Below, piece after piece: positions 1-11,492 of a stretch of DNA of 64,000 nt; positions within the stretch are counted from its first letter, which is position 1; each line of letters opens with the position of its first letter. A program made the position numbers and the translations under genes. Source of the DNA: Asterias rubens (taxonomy: Eukaryota; Echinodermata; Asteroidea; Forcipulatida; Asteriidae). The notes beneath the pieces are model-generated. The model did not search any database. It was not told the origin of the DNA and saw only the letters and a program-made list of their open reading frames with translations. The stretch lies in contig NC_047072.1 of NCBI RefSeq assembly GCF_902459465.1, forward strand, positions 15,977,776 to 16,041,775. Direction: 5' to 3'.

Positions 1-1030
1 GTATAGGAGCAAATAGAGTCCATTTCATATTGTAGCAACTACACTTAATACATTATGAAGTATCAAACACTTTTCAATTACAAAATGGAATTCATTTACA
101 ATTTGTACAACAATCATTCATAACTTCTAACTTAATAAAATACATACGTGCAGGGATACATCTATATAGACCACACACACAAATGTTTGTCATTGGATTA
201 AGGAAAAATGCTTCAAGTGTCATCATTTGTAGGTACCAGAAAAAATCATTCACAGCACGTCTGAGGAAATGTTTTTTTTTTTCAAGGAAAAGTGACGGAG
301 GACAGGATTGAAATCTACATGGCATTATCTGCATTTAAGTGTTGGGTATACAAGTTTTTGTGTCTTTTGCATATTCATGGAGAGCATTTTTTCCAAGGAC
401 AAGCATCTAAGAGTGATTTTAGTACAACAAATATTGAATACATTTCCTTTTTGCATTGTCAGAACTTGATCAATCTGCACCATGCATTCTCATATGCATC
501 CAATGTTTGCATTTAACACAACTAACCATAGTCCTTTGATGATACTTGCTCCTTCAGTGATGTCAAACATTTCACATAGACAAATCCTAAGAAACATGAA
601 AAAAAAGACACATGCAATTAAAATGTTTATAAGACTATTTATGAACAATGACACACAGCATTACAAAATCTGAACTTGTAGATGTCAATAACAAAAAGAG
701 ACCCAGTTAAGGAAAGGACATAAAAAACAAATAAATCACAGTTGTGGGTACTCTTTGTTCATGAGGCTTGGTGCACAATTTCAATAATCATGAAAACAGA
801 TTACTTTGTTTTCAATACTTCATGTTCATGGATTCACAGTCTGGTGTTGCTATTAATTCACACGTTTTTCCCTTCATCTCAAACTAGGGTTTCTTTTTAG
901 CTCTTTATGCATATTTCATTTATAGGTAACTTTGACCATTCTTAAGTTGAATTTCTATATAAGACATTACACCGCTTATCAGAAAGAAGTTTGCTTGCTT
1001 CCATCAATGGCTTTCTTAAAAAAAAAAAAA
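1..1030. other. No gene recognised
   Basis: AT-rich sequence with only short chance ORFs, a T-run near 275 and an A-run at about 1018-1030. I see no splice-bounded coding segment or recognisable repeat here. Confidence 0.5.
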
Positions 1031-1036
1031 TTGAAG

Positions 1037-1842
1037 GCTCTTTGTCTGTAATATGGATTCCCTAAATGAATCAGAGAGGCCATGAAGCAGCACACAGTGA
1101 TCACCTTCATACTTGGTGGTATGGATAGCAAAGGGTGAGGGGGTGGGGGGTAGGGTTAAGCTCTTTGTTTGTAATATGGATTCCTAAATGAATCAGAGAG
1201 GCCATGAAGCAGCACACAGTGATCACCTTCATACTTGGTGGTATGGATAGCAAAGGGTGGGAGGGGTGGGGGGGTAGGGTTAAGCTCTTTGTCTGTAATA
1301 TGGATTCCTAAATGAATCAGAGAGGCCATGAAGCAGCACACAGTGATCACCTTCATACTTGGTGGTATGGATAGCAAAGGGTGGAGGGGGGGGATAGGGT
1401 TAAGCTCTTTGTCTGTAATATGGATTCCCTAAATGAATCAGAGAGGTCATGAAGCAGCACACAGTGATCACCTTCATACTTGGTGGTATGGATAGCAAAG
1501 GGTGGGAGGGGTGGGGGGGGTAGGGTTAAGCTCTTTGTCTGTAATATGGATTCCCTAAATGAATCAGAGAGGCCATGAAGCAGCACACAGTGATCACCTT
1601 CATACTTGGTGGTGTGGTTAGCAAAGGGTGTGGGGGGGGGGGGGGTTAGGGTTAGGCTCTTTGTCTGGAATATGGATTCCCTAAATGAATCAGAGAGGCA
1701 ATAAAGAAGTCTACAGTGATCAACTTCATACTTGTGGTGTGAATAGCAAAGGGTGGAGGGGGTGGGGGAGGGGTAGGGTTAGGCTCTTTGTCTGGGTGGA
1801 TTCCATAAATGAGTCAACGAGGCAATAAAGAAGTCCACAGTT
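1037..1842. repeat. G-rich minisatellite, unit about 124 bp, 6.5 copies
   Basis: Seven unit starts beginning GCTCTTTGT lie at about 1037, 1160, 1284, 1404, 1530, 1656 and 1782, so the period is 120-126 bp. Each unit ends in a run of G tracts followed by TAGGGTTA, and the G tract varies most in length between units. The last unit is partial and diverged. The ORFs read through it on the minus strand are by-products of the repeat. Confidence 0.95.
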
Positions 1843-2073
1843 TGTCCAATATTGGTAAACCAGGGTGTTTCAACCATAAGGACCGTAGCTAGACTCTTTC
1901 ATTAATTTGTTTATTGAATTGTTGTTGATGCAGAAAGGGGTAAAAGGGTTCTAAATAAAATGTCCATACACTAGAGGGAAACAATACAAGAAGATCCAGT
2001 TATCTGAAAGATTGTGATGTTTTTACCCATCACCCATACTGTGGTTTGGATTGGATGTTTATACATTGAAAGA

Positions 2074-2444
2074 TTTATTTATTCACAGAATATATATACA
2101 CAATTTTGAAGGCAAAATGGGTCTACAAAAATATAGTTATTCCAGAGCTGTTTGCTGAAATCTGTAAATGATCTACAAACTTTGAGCAAAAACAAATAAT
2201 GTTTTAATGGATAATTAGCAGGGATTCTGGCATGTGTGTGTGTACTCCAGCTTACCACAACTAGGCATTCTACACTATACACAGCTAGTGAAGAAATTAA
2301 ATGCTGGTGTTCATAAGCGCAGAATAATTTTGCGGTAAGCAGAGCCAAGATTTTGAGCCATAGAGTGATGTTTTCCAGTCTTAAGTTCCTCCACTTCTTT
2401 GATCAGCCTCTTCACGATCAGCTTACAATTGTTCCTTTCTGCAT
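2074..2444 (-). other. Candidate terminal exon with poly(A) signal
   Basis: On the minus strand a frame reads about 44 codons with heptad-like charged residues (IEDAERNN, KRLIKEVEELK) and stops at 2313-2311. Overlapping AATAAA hexamers follow at 2083-2074, which suits a short 3' UTR. An in-frame stop lies just upstream, so the segment could only be used if spliced in. The nearby AG sites lack a good pyrimidine tract. I do not recognise the product, and its phase does not join cleanly to the candidate exons at 2979-5920. Confidence 0.25.
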
Positions 2445-2754
2445 CCTCAATATCTTCGTTTGTGCCAATTATTTATAAGAGATTTAAAATGAAGACAATT
2501 ATTTGTCTCCTTTTTCTTTTGGTTTCTAAAAACAGCTACAGGACAACTTACTGGCATCTGGCCAATGAAAATGAAACCCAAAAATGAAACCAGCTCCCTC
2601 AAGAGTTTGGCATGCACGATCCAACTCCTTTTTGAATTTGTCATCCATAGGTGTTTATGCGCATGTGCTTGTCTCATTTGCATATTTCATGGGAAGGGCC
2701 TATTCGTCATCAAAGTTGAAAAACCAAATAACGATAAAAAAAAACCCTTGTTGC

Positions 2755-2930
2755 AAAACTTTTTTCGAAAACTACCTATAAACCTATGTTACTTCAGAAG
2801 GAGATGTTTCTCACAATTTGCTTATACACTATCAACAGCTCTCCACTGCTCGTGACCAAAAATATAAAGTTTTGGGCTAACAATTATTTGGTGTAATTAC
2901 TACTAGTGTTCAGTGCCTCTATAAAGACAC
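2755..2930. repeat. Fragment of TTAA-type inverted-repeat element (family A)
   Basis: The segment carries the diverged 3' half of the element seen complete at 29128-29510, including the CTTCAGAAGGAG and ATCAACAGCTCTCCA stretches and the terminal GTAATTACTA. No second terminus is visible. Confidence 0.6.
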
Positions 2931-2978
2931 ATTTTAGAATACATGTATGTACTTACCACAGAACAGCAGCATGATGAT

Positions 2979-5920
2979 TTACAAATCATTGTCAGAAACA
3001 TTTGTATCAGAGTTTCTGTCAAAGCATGGTCTAAAAGAGAACAAAATATACACATAATCAGTTAAAACAAGTGGTCATGATCAAACACACTTGAATCACA
3101 TCAGGGCCTAAATTAGAATAAATAAATAGTACTAACAATACTTGGTTCTTATACAGCGCTTTATCACACCCCTAGGGGTGTATCAAAGTATGAGACGTAT
3201 TCCTTTATAGCATCATGTAATGGTTTCAATGTGCTGTGGTGCAATATGCTGCTGATCAGACCAGGAACATATGGGCAAAACCATTCGCTATATATGATAA
3301 GTGTGCTGATTTTCATACATTACACAACACACATCACCTACAGCTTTACGTCCCATCTGAAGGATGGAGCAATAATGGTTAGGACACTTAACCATCGCTT
3401 TGACTTTCTGATTGAACGTAAAGCTGTTGGTCCCGTGTGTTGTGAACAGCATGTAAAAAATAGTGCAGTTTACATCGAAAAGTGAACAGGTTACTGCGCC
3501 CCAGTATTCCTGGTTTAATTGGCTGCATAATGCGCCATAGCACCTTGTAAAACAATTTAAAAAAATAGGTCTCATAAATGTTAGCTCCACTGTACCTGGC
3601 AGGTAAAATAATGTGCACTTTGATATGCCCCTTAGGGGTGTGATAAAGCGCACTATAAATGTACATGTAACAACCAAGTATTATTAAAAATGCTTAATCA
3701 CACAAAATGTCAACACTGGGAGTCGAACCCACACTCTGCTGATCAGAAACACCAGAGCTTGAATTTGGTGTTCTCATCAGCTTGGCCATGACTGCCGCAT
3801 CAAATGGCTGCATCAAAATATTGCATTAACAGCCCACCAAGGTGGGCTACCCTAGAAAGATATAAAGATTAATTTAACTCTATAAAATGTTTGTTTCTTC
3901 TTCATTCGTTTGTTTCCCCCCAAAAGAGGTGCTTATGAGTGTACACGTATGTCAAATGCTGAACTTGCCTTTCTAGCCACCAATGGGTAGGGATCAATGA
4001 ATATGGAAGAATGTTTAAAATATAAATCACTTTAGGAACTAAAATTTTTCAGAAAGTCAATGTTGACCTCATACATGTAAAATGTTTCTTGAAGAATTGT
4101 CATTAGGCCTTTATTCAAGTATACCTAAAAGATCATGCAAGAATAGTTCATTAAAAAGCCATTGGACACTTTTGATAAACAGTATTGTCCAAGGCCCACA
4201 CTTCGTGTATAATAATAATAATTTGGGGGGCTAATTGTCCTTACTCGCAGCTAGAGCTGAATTGCGAAGGACGCGTCTACGTGTTCGAGAAGCAGGCATG
4301 CAAGGGCGCATTCAGCTGCCAGCCACATCAACCCATTATGACCACGGAGCACAGCCAAGAACATAAGTGTTTGATTTTTTCCTGAGGGAGGAAAACCGGA
4401 TAGTCTGGAAAACCCTGGTGGCACAGCAGAGAACCAACGCACAACTCAACTCACATATACATGGCCCCGACCGGGAATCAAACCGGGGTCACCTTGGTGA
4501 GAGGGGAGCGCTTCACGCACAAGCCAACCGTGCCACCAACTATAAAATAATTACTATAATGTCATTTTGGCTGGTAATCTATTTCTGCTAAGCTATACTT
4601 TTCTGTGCTAAGCAAGGTTTTGTTCTTACAGGCTTATTAAAATGAGCCTAGGGACCAAGTTCTCCAAGCTGTTTTAAAAGCAGAAAATACTGCTCAAGAA
4701 TTGTCTTTGCTAGCAAAGATTGAGCGGGGCACCATACACAACAATAACAACTCAAGGTAATTTTGGCTGGTAATCTATATTTCTGCTGAGCAATGCTTTT
4801 CTGTGATTAGCAAGTTTGTGAGCTAATACATATGTACAAGTATACATGTAGGCTTATTGAAAATGAGCCTAGCAGCCAAGTTATTCAAGCTGTTTAGCAG
4901 AAAATACAGTTCAGAAATTTTCTTTGCTAACTGAGTGGGACACCAGACAAAATAACAACTATTTCTGCTAAGCAATACTTCTTTGGGCGTAGCAAGTTTT
5001 TGTGCTTTGGGGCTTTATGAAATTGAGCCCGACGCCAATTTCATCAAGCTGTGTAATCTTTGCTAAGCATTCCAACTCTCCCTTGCGTTTTTTTGCGCCG
5101 ATGAGAATATTCTTTCACTTGCCCCCCCCCCCCCCCCCCCCCCCCAAAAAAAATAATAATAATTATAGTACATGTTGTTAACAAATAATACTGATCTACT
5201 TTTCAGGGTTGTCGGAACCAAGGGTTGTCAGAACAAAGGGGTGTTGGAACATAGGGGTGTCGGAACAGGGATGTCGTAAAATAGACCAGTCACCTTATAC
5301 GTGCACTCCGCAGGGAGCTGAGACTATTTAAGGGAATGCACCAGGGTGATAATGTTGGAAGCGCTTTCAGACGCAATTCAGTTGTGTAAAGCGCGATATT
5401 AAAGCCAATTGTTATTACCTTTACTATCATATCAAAATGTTGAACTGTTGATGCCGAGGCAACAACTCCATAAAACTGTCTCAGATATTCAAGACATGTA
5501 AATACATGTAATGATCTCAGCAGTCTTGCAGAATCACAAGACGAATGCACACAGCATTGATAAGGTTCCAGCTTTGAACATAACTTATGGTACTGAAGGG
5601 TTCTTCACTCATAACATGATATCATGAGTGCCTGACACATTGCCAGTGGACATCAAAGAGTGAAGAGGGTCACAAAAAACTGGAGTGGCTTATAAGTCTT
5701 GATAAGAATTAACAAATATTATATTGAGGCATGATACAATACACAAATAATCTAAAATGTACCATAAATCATAGTAATTCTCAGAATTTCTTTTTGAGGA
5801 TAGGCCCCTATGAAAATAAAGATGCAAGAAACAAGCTTGTGACAAGAATTCAATTTGCTTACCTGTCATCAACAGACGCAGCTACAATACGGCATTTCAA
5901 TGCTGGAACATGTTCTTGAC
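2979..5920 (-). CDS. Candidate 3' end of an unidentified spliced gene
   Basis: Two minus-strand exons join in phase. The first is 5920-5863 (58 nt), preceded by TGGACAG and followed by GTAAGC; it reads QEHVPALKCRIVAASVDD in one open frame. The second begins at 3030 after an excellent acceptor (TTGTTCTCTTTTAG), continues to a GTAAGT donor after 2957, and in the joined frame reads RPCFDRNSDTNVSDNDL followed by TAA at 2981-2979. The stop is only about 20 nt before the donor, which would avoid nonsense-mediated decay. Upstream exons were not found; the CpG-rich block at 6.5-7.6 kb could hold them. I do not recognise the family. Intron 3031-5862 contains several repeats. The call rests only on splice consensus and phase agreement. 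Confidence 0.35.
3138..3682. repeat. Inverted-repeat element, about 545 bp
   Basis: The left end (AATACTTGGTT then TTTATCACACCCCTAGGGG) is matched by the reverse complement at the right end (CCCCTTAGGGGTGTGATAAA then AACCAAGTATT). The arms are about 50-60 bp with small indels. The interior ORFs on both strands have no protein-like features. I read it as a non-autonomous DNA element. Confidence 0.75.
3713..3800 (-). repeat. tRNA-derived SINE head, tRNA-Ser-like
   Basis: On the minus strand the segment begins GCAGTCATGGCC, a typical tRNA-Ser-like 5' end with an A box. About 60 nt later GGGTTCGACTCCCA forms a B box and T arm. It lacks a clean cloverleaf throughout, so a SINE head or tRNA pseudogene is more likely than a functional tRNA. 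Confidence 0.55.
4150..4205. repeat. Terminal fragment of a short inverted-repeat element
   Basis: GCCATTGGACACTTTTGATA followed by AACAGTATTGTCCAAGGCCC and CACACTTCGTGTAT matches, inverted, the end of the relic at 50110-50160. Confidence 0.5.
4206..4542 (-). repeat. tRNA-derived SINE, full-length-like
   Basis: Read on the minus strand from 4542 it starts GGTGGCACGGTTGGCTTGTG (A-box region). It then has CCGGTTTGATTCCCGG (B box), followed by a body containing GGTTTTCCTCCCTCAGG, and ends in a TTA-type microsatellite at about 4206-4220. This order is the usual tRNA-SINE layout. Confidence 0.65.
4566..5070 (+). repeat. Three diverged copies of a ~195-bp unit
   Basis: The motifs CTGGTAATCTAT, TTTCTGCTAAGC and a block containing AAATGAGCCTAG recur at about 4570, 4767 and 4955. 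Each is followed by CAAGCTGT and a TTTGCTA segment. Divergence is high, so the duplication is old. Confidence 0.7.
5122..5145. repeat. Poly-C tract
   Basis: About 24 consecutive C followed by an A run and AAT repeats. Length may be unreliable in the assembly. Confidence 0.9.
5207..5277 (+). repeat. 16-bp minisatellite, about 4.5 copies
   Basis: Successive units read GGGTTGTCGGAACCAA, GGGTTGTCAGAACAAA, GGGGTGTTGGAACATA and GGGGTGTCGGAACAGG, all in direct order. Confidence 0.85.
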
Positions 5921-6299
5921 CTGTCCATGATAAATATAAAATCAGTTTAAAATGTTTGTTTTTCTTCAAAATACTGATAAACTCTTTGTCTTAAAAGCAT
6001 GTTATACACATAAATATCTCGCACCCTATGGTTATGGAATTACAGATTTGTTCCTGCACAAATTCACTTAATCATTGGTTGAGGGCTCATTAAACATGTA
6101 CATGTATACCAAACATGCGCTTAATGGAGTGATTCCCAACCTGTTTAAATCAGTCATCTTGGTGTAAAGTTATGTACTAATTTTTTCAACCTCTATCACC
6201 AATCAATCTCATTTAAAAAGTCAGAATACTTTTCCGACAGTAACTTGTCAATTGTTACTCATACCTTGCAGAATTTGGGCATTCTTTTTTTGGTCCAAA

Positions 6300-6470
6300 T
6301 GTCAACATGTGTTTACCTTAAAGAGTTTTGCACTCTGATTGATCCAAATGTGATCATATGTTTACCTTGGAGAGTTTATGCATTCTAATTGGTTCAATGT
6401 GATCATGTGTTTACCTTGGAGATTTTTTGCATTCTAATTGATGCAATCGTAATCATGTGTTTACCTTCAT
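6300..6470 (+). repeat. Four diverged copies of a ~50-bp unit
   Basis: TTTACCTT occurs at 6312, 6361, 6410 and 6460. Each is followed by a GAGTTT- or TTTTTGCATTCT-like block and TGATCATGTG. On the minus strand each copy presents AAGGTAAAC, a weak donor-like site created by the repeat. Confidence 0.8.
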
Positions 6471-6479
6471 TACAAATAG

Positions 6480-7640
6480 TTTAGTCTCATTCACGCAAAG
6501 CGCGTCGCACATCGATCACACCCGGCCCACAATGTTGCGCACAACGTACATGTACATGTATACAGGGTCAAACTTTACAGGCAGTTGGCGAGGTAGGTGT
6601 ACATTTTAAAATTATTGCTACTTCATATTCTGTTGAAGGCATTATTAGTCAATAATTTTGTGGTATTTTGGTAATCATATCTTGAAAGAATCCTTCCGCT
6701 GTAATCAAATTTCAAGTTCATGTCGCTTCATGACCCGTGCTCACGGTAAGTAATGAGAGCGCGCAAGAATGCTTGCTCTATCGCTTATACCGATGCGTTG
6801 TGTACAAACAACCGCCATGTCCTTCCTGACCACAAGTGATTTTTTGCCATGCAGGAAGATGGTGCCAGCTTCCTTTACTGATTTCGTTAAACCATGGAGG
6901 AAGGAAAAGAAGGAGCTCAAACGAAGGGACTTCAAAAGCCGAATCCGTGGCAACGCGGTCATTTAACGACAACTCGAAATCACCCACATACCTTCCAAAC
7001 AATAGGCGACCTGGCGTATGTGAGTTTGCACGTGCGCACTTGGTTCTTCACTCAACTATGGTGTCGTATGCCGTACGGATATAATAAAGAAAAAACTACT
7101 TTTTTGAGACCCGATAAAATTTGTGTACACTTTCACCAACAAAATCGAAAAAACACAAATTGAATACCAACCACCCTCCTGTGCTATTATACCCAAATTC
7201 TGGACCACCGCTAGTGACAGGAAAGTCGCAAAAAAATGTAAAATATGCAATGATATTTCCATGTAAACACCACAAATGGTAAATGAAAACGTGTTTTCAC
7301 AATTCTTGTCTCCAATGATTCAACTTTACAAGATGGCAACGGTGCAGAGTAGCGATACCACACCTTAGTACAAAGAGATCTAATCACGCTCACTAATCGG
7401 CCGTCCAGCAGGAGGTCTCCTATTTTTTCCACTGGTCAGAAAGGGGCATTGTCAGGGTGTTCTTTTGTTACTCTGCGGTTTTGCGAGTCGTTCGAACTCC
7501 TTCTCTTTCTTCATGGTTAAACTAATACACACGTCCACTAACCGAAACTTTGCATGTGGCATACGCAAAACTGACCTGTTCCACTTTGCGTGTGGGGGCG
7601 TTTGATTTGATATATTATTTTGGAGGGGCGGACACACGTG
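6480..7640. other. CpG-richer block with conflicting ORFs; possible promoter or first exons
   Basis: CpG density is visibly higher than in the flanks. ORFs exist on both strands at 6741-7002, and the strand cannot be decided. The minus reading begins MTALPRIRLLKSLRL, basic and amphipathic like a mitochondrial presequence. A plus reading ends in a lysine/arginine-rich tail. Donor-like sites exist on plus (CACGGTAAGT near 6741) and on minus (GGAAGGTATGT near 6990). It could be the promoter-proximal part of the minus-strand candidate gene at 2979-5920. No product is recognised. Confidence 0.3.
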
Positions 7641-8039
7641 TCATAAATCCACTTCGGTAATATTATTATAATTTTTGTATTAATATTTAAATCAAATTTA
7701 AAGGATGGGGTGTTGTACGTGACAGTCTTTCTCTTATATTAAGCACTCTTTTCAGTCCACATATTTATTAATACTGTACAGCCTATCCCTGTGCAGCAAT
7801 GGTTTGTTCCACAAACTTTTTAGCATTGTCGCTGTCAAGCTACATGTACACAGTGTATGTGTATAACATGTGCCGTGTGTCAAGCGTCCTGGAAAACAAA
7901 TAAATTCTAAATCCTTTAACTTCAGGAATACTGTTTAAATGCAGATAGAAAACCTGGATAATATTTTGATCAAATGTGGCGGCTGTTTCACGGCTTGTAC
8001 GCTATTGAAAAAGCACTGTCCTGAGCACTCATAAACTTG

Positions 8040-8150
8040 CACTGGCTTAGTCTCGGTAAAATTATCAAGAACCACCTCGTTGGGTTTAAAACACTAGTTG
8101 AAAACCTCTTCACAAAACATTGATTCCCTTAATTATGAATGGGAATAAAA
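8040..8150 (+). repeat. Interspersed repeat fragment shared with 15830-15935
   Basis: GTAAAATTATCA, AACCACCTCGTTGGG, CACTAGTTGAAAACCTCTTC and ACATTGATTCCCTT appear in the same order as at 15855-15935. It is probably the terminal part of one transposable-element family. Confidence 0.7.
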
Positions 8151-8489
8151 GAGCAGTGACTCGTTCTTAAATTGGCGTTTAAAACTATAGATACAGGGTC
8201 ATGGCCAGGCAATAAAGGCCCTCGCCTTCGGCTTGAGCCTTTATCAGACAGCCTCGACCCTTCCGATTTTACAGGGCTGCTCGTCGCTACCCTTTTGTTC
8301 CATTATTTAAGACCTCGTCATCACTCTTTTATTCACGTATTTATTGGCTTCGGAAAATTAAACTTACCTTTATAGCTACATGTCCAGATTGAGTAATGCT
8401 GGGAGTGCATAAGTACTTCATTGTATGGTGAAGGGATCTTATTGAATCTGAACAGGTCAAAGAACAGAAATTAAGGATAAATTATCAAT

Positions 8490-8600
8490 TGCATCAAATA
8501 ATAATAATAATAATATCGAAGTCTTATATGGCGCACGTATGTACCAAACAAGGTACTCAAGGCGCCGAGTATACAAACTTTCAGACAGGTTATTGCAGTG
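8490..8600 (+). repeat. SINE-like fragment with ATA microsatellite
   Basis: An AATAATAATA run is followed by TATATGGCGCACGTATG and a TACTCAAGGCGCCGAG block, a composition seen at the ends of interspersed SINE-type repeats. The boundaries are uncertain. Confidence 0.4.
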
Positions 8601-9270
8601 ATGGATTCTGAGACCAAATAATCCTCAAGCAACTACCAACTTTGGGGCAATAAATCCAGGTACTCATGTTTTAAACCTTTTCTACATGTACCTTCTGCCC
8701 TGTAGTAGTAATCTTGGTGGAAGGAACAAACAACAATGTTATAGAAGAAGGGATAGAAAGACATGTCCAGAAGGGGATCACACAATCACCAGATTCACAT
8801 CAGCCAATGGCATTCACAACAACCTCAAAATCCAAGCATACACATAACTTTACTAACAAAACATAAATTTATCCAGGACTGCAGGGCATAAAGACAATCT
8901 TACAATCTTACATGAGCCCCAATCGAATCATGGGCCAAAATTACATTTCTTTGACATGTTTGACTGAAAAAATTAGACATCAACAGGAGTTTTCGGATAC
9001 GTAGAATTCGTTGGTCTTGATTTTAAATGTGTATGACGTCATCATAGTCCTAAGTGGTGATTGGTTGCAAGTAGTTTTATTATATTACCACCAATATGCA
9101 ATTATATACAATTTTGTTGTCTAACCTAGGCATATCAAAAAAATGGTGGTCTTCATAATGCTGAACAGAGACATTTTCCCCCTGACACAAGCACGAGGCA
9201 TTACAGGTGGTTGTTTAAAAACAGGCAGCTCTCATACGGCTACACAACTTCAAAATTTAATAATTTCCAA

Positions 9271-9354
9271 TTTTGTCAGAAATAAGACCAACGCCTGGAT
9301 AAGAAGGTGGCTAACAACTAGAACCCAGAGAGTCGTCTTAGATGGAAAAGCGTT
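9271..9354 (+). pseudogene. LINE reverse-transcriptase fragment
   Basis: A short frame reads NAWIRRWLTTRTQRVVLDGK, matching the reverse-transcriptase stretch that follows the AFD motif in the larger LINE at 10.5 kb (there IWIENFLKKRSQRVVIDGK). It is cut off by a poly-C tract at about 9362. Confidence 0.6.
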
Positions 9355-10004
9355 GCGCCGCGCCCCCCCCCCCCCCCCTGTCAAAGGTTATACTCAAACA
9401 TATATAAAATGATGAATTTTTGGTATAAATCACTACATTATTATGCCAACAATTAAATGAGTCTAAGAAACATCATCCAACCTCTACATTTCAAAACAAA
9501 ATAATCATCTGCTAGATTGAGTTTCATTCTCCTTAAGTCACTAGGTAGATCACATGATGTTGTTGCTATTAGGGATTCTATGGTGTGCCAATATGGGGAA
9601 AAAATTATAACATTTTAAGTGAAAATGAAAAAAACACTTCTTTTTTTCATTTACCGCAGACAGTAATAAATTCTGATGAATGATGCCTACATTAGAGAGA
9701 CAATACAACAGATTGGTTTCTTATCCCTGAAACCAAACATTGCTGGTCTGAAATTGGGTGAAAACAGATAGTTTTGAAGTGTTTGTGCTTCAATGGGGTT
9801 GGGGTGTTTTACTGTCATGCCTTGCGATATCTCTGGATTCTAACCAACTAGCCATATGTCTTAAGACAAAAATGTAATTAAGTTTGTTTAATAGTAATTG
9901 AATGAGTTTTTTATTTATTTTGCATGCCATGCTAGCTTCTGAATATTCAATAAAATACCAATCAATGAAAGGTTTGAAAACATTTGACGTCGCTCCAATG
10001 TCGT

Positions 10005-11492
10005 ACATGCACTGGTCCAGATTTGATACCAGCGCGAATCTTGAAAGACCTAGCTACTGAAATCTCACCTATACTAAGTTTCATATTCCAACAATCACTA
10101 GACACCAGATGTGTTCCTCCTACCTGGAGAAATGCCAACATATCTCCAATTCATAAGAAAGGAGATAGGAACACAGCAGCCAACTACCGCCCTGTATTCA
10201 TCACATCTATCTGCAGCAAAATCATAGAGCACATAATATTCAGCCAAGTAGGCCTATTAGTAATAGACCACTACAATGATCTCATCATAAAATACTCACA
10301 AATGCCCAGCATGGATTCCGCCCTGGTCAATCTTGCGAAACCCAGCTAAGGTCACTACTCAAGCTCTTACTAAAGCCCTTGACGATCGAGGCCAAGTGCA
10401 TGCAATAAAGCTTGACTGTTCAAAGGCCTTTGATCGTGTTCCCCATCAGTGCCTCCTTCTAAAGCTCCATCATTACGGAATCAGAGGCCCATTACAAATA
10501 TGGATAGAAAACTTTCTAAAAAAGCGTTCACAGCGTGTTGTCATAGATGGAAAATCATCAGACTGGGCAAATTGTAATTTCAGGAGTTCCATAAGGGAAG
10601 GTACATGTACTTGGTCCACTCCTGTTCTTGACATTTATCAATGACCTCCTATCAGGCATTCCTCAAGTACATGTATACGCTTATTTGCAGATGATTGTCT
10701 CTTTTAACGAACCATCACCAACGTAAAGGACACAGTAATCCTGCAACAAGATCTTGACTGCCTTCAGCAATGGACCGTCACATGGTAAATGAAATTTAAC
10801 ACTGACAAATGTCACTCCATGAAAATTTCCTTGTGTCGCAACACCATAGAGACAAACTACAAACTCAGAAGCAATGAACTAACTTCAGTTTCAGACTACC
10901 CATATCTTGGTCTGACATTCACTAGCAACATGTCCTGGTCCAAACACATCAGTAAAGCTACAACCAGAGCCAACAGGATTCTGGGGCTAATTAGACGCAA
11001 CCTGAGAGGCACCTCTGTAAAGATAAAGGAAAAGGAATATCTCACTTGAATACTGCTCTGCCATATGGAACCCATACACCAAAAAGGTCATCTCCAGGAT
11101 CGACAACATACAACGTCAAGCAGCGAGATTCGTCCTCAATAGATATATGAGGACTGAAAGTGTCTCCAAAATGATGCAACAACTCCAATGGACCTCACTA
11201 GAAGAAAGACGCAAAAGATCTAGTCTTCTTCTCATGTACAAAATTCAGCACAACATCATTGCAGTAAATCCTGACATACACATGTACCTCACTCCCATGG
11301 CTCCATCGGCATCATCCTTGAGATCTTACCACCCATATATACCAACCCATTGTTTCCCGTATCATGCTCTATAAGTACTCCTTCTTTCCTCGTGCAGTCG
11401 CCTGGTGGAACACCCTTCCTGGAAGCACCTTATCCTCACAAACATACGAGGTGTTTAAGGAAGTTGTAATGGCAGTCACATGTACGCCATAA
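10005..11492 (+). pseudogene. Degenerate non-LTR (LINE) reverse transcriptase, C-terminal part
   Basis: Successive frames give the core of a jockey/CR1-like reverse transcriptase. GPDLIPARILKD and PIHKKGD lie near 10010-10170, and LDCSKAFDRVPH (motif A aspartate) near 10410-10450. LFADDCL (catalytic FADD at 10684-10695) is followed almost at once by a stop. YLGLTF, LEYCSAIW and the typical tail FFPRAVAWWNTLPG end near 11490. At least two frameshifts and several stops break it, and the endonuclease half is missing upstream. It is therefore a 5'-truncated dead insertion, as is usual for LINEs. The clade is inferred from motif order only. Confidence 0.85.

Noticed and set aside
1156-1586. Minus-strand ORFs with repeated HGLSDSFR and LPPFAIHTTKYEG segments
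   Set aside because: Pure translation of the 124-bp minisatellite; the frame shifts with G-run length.
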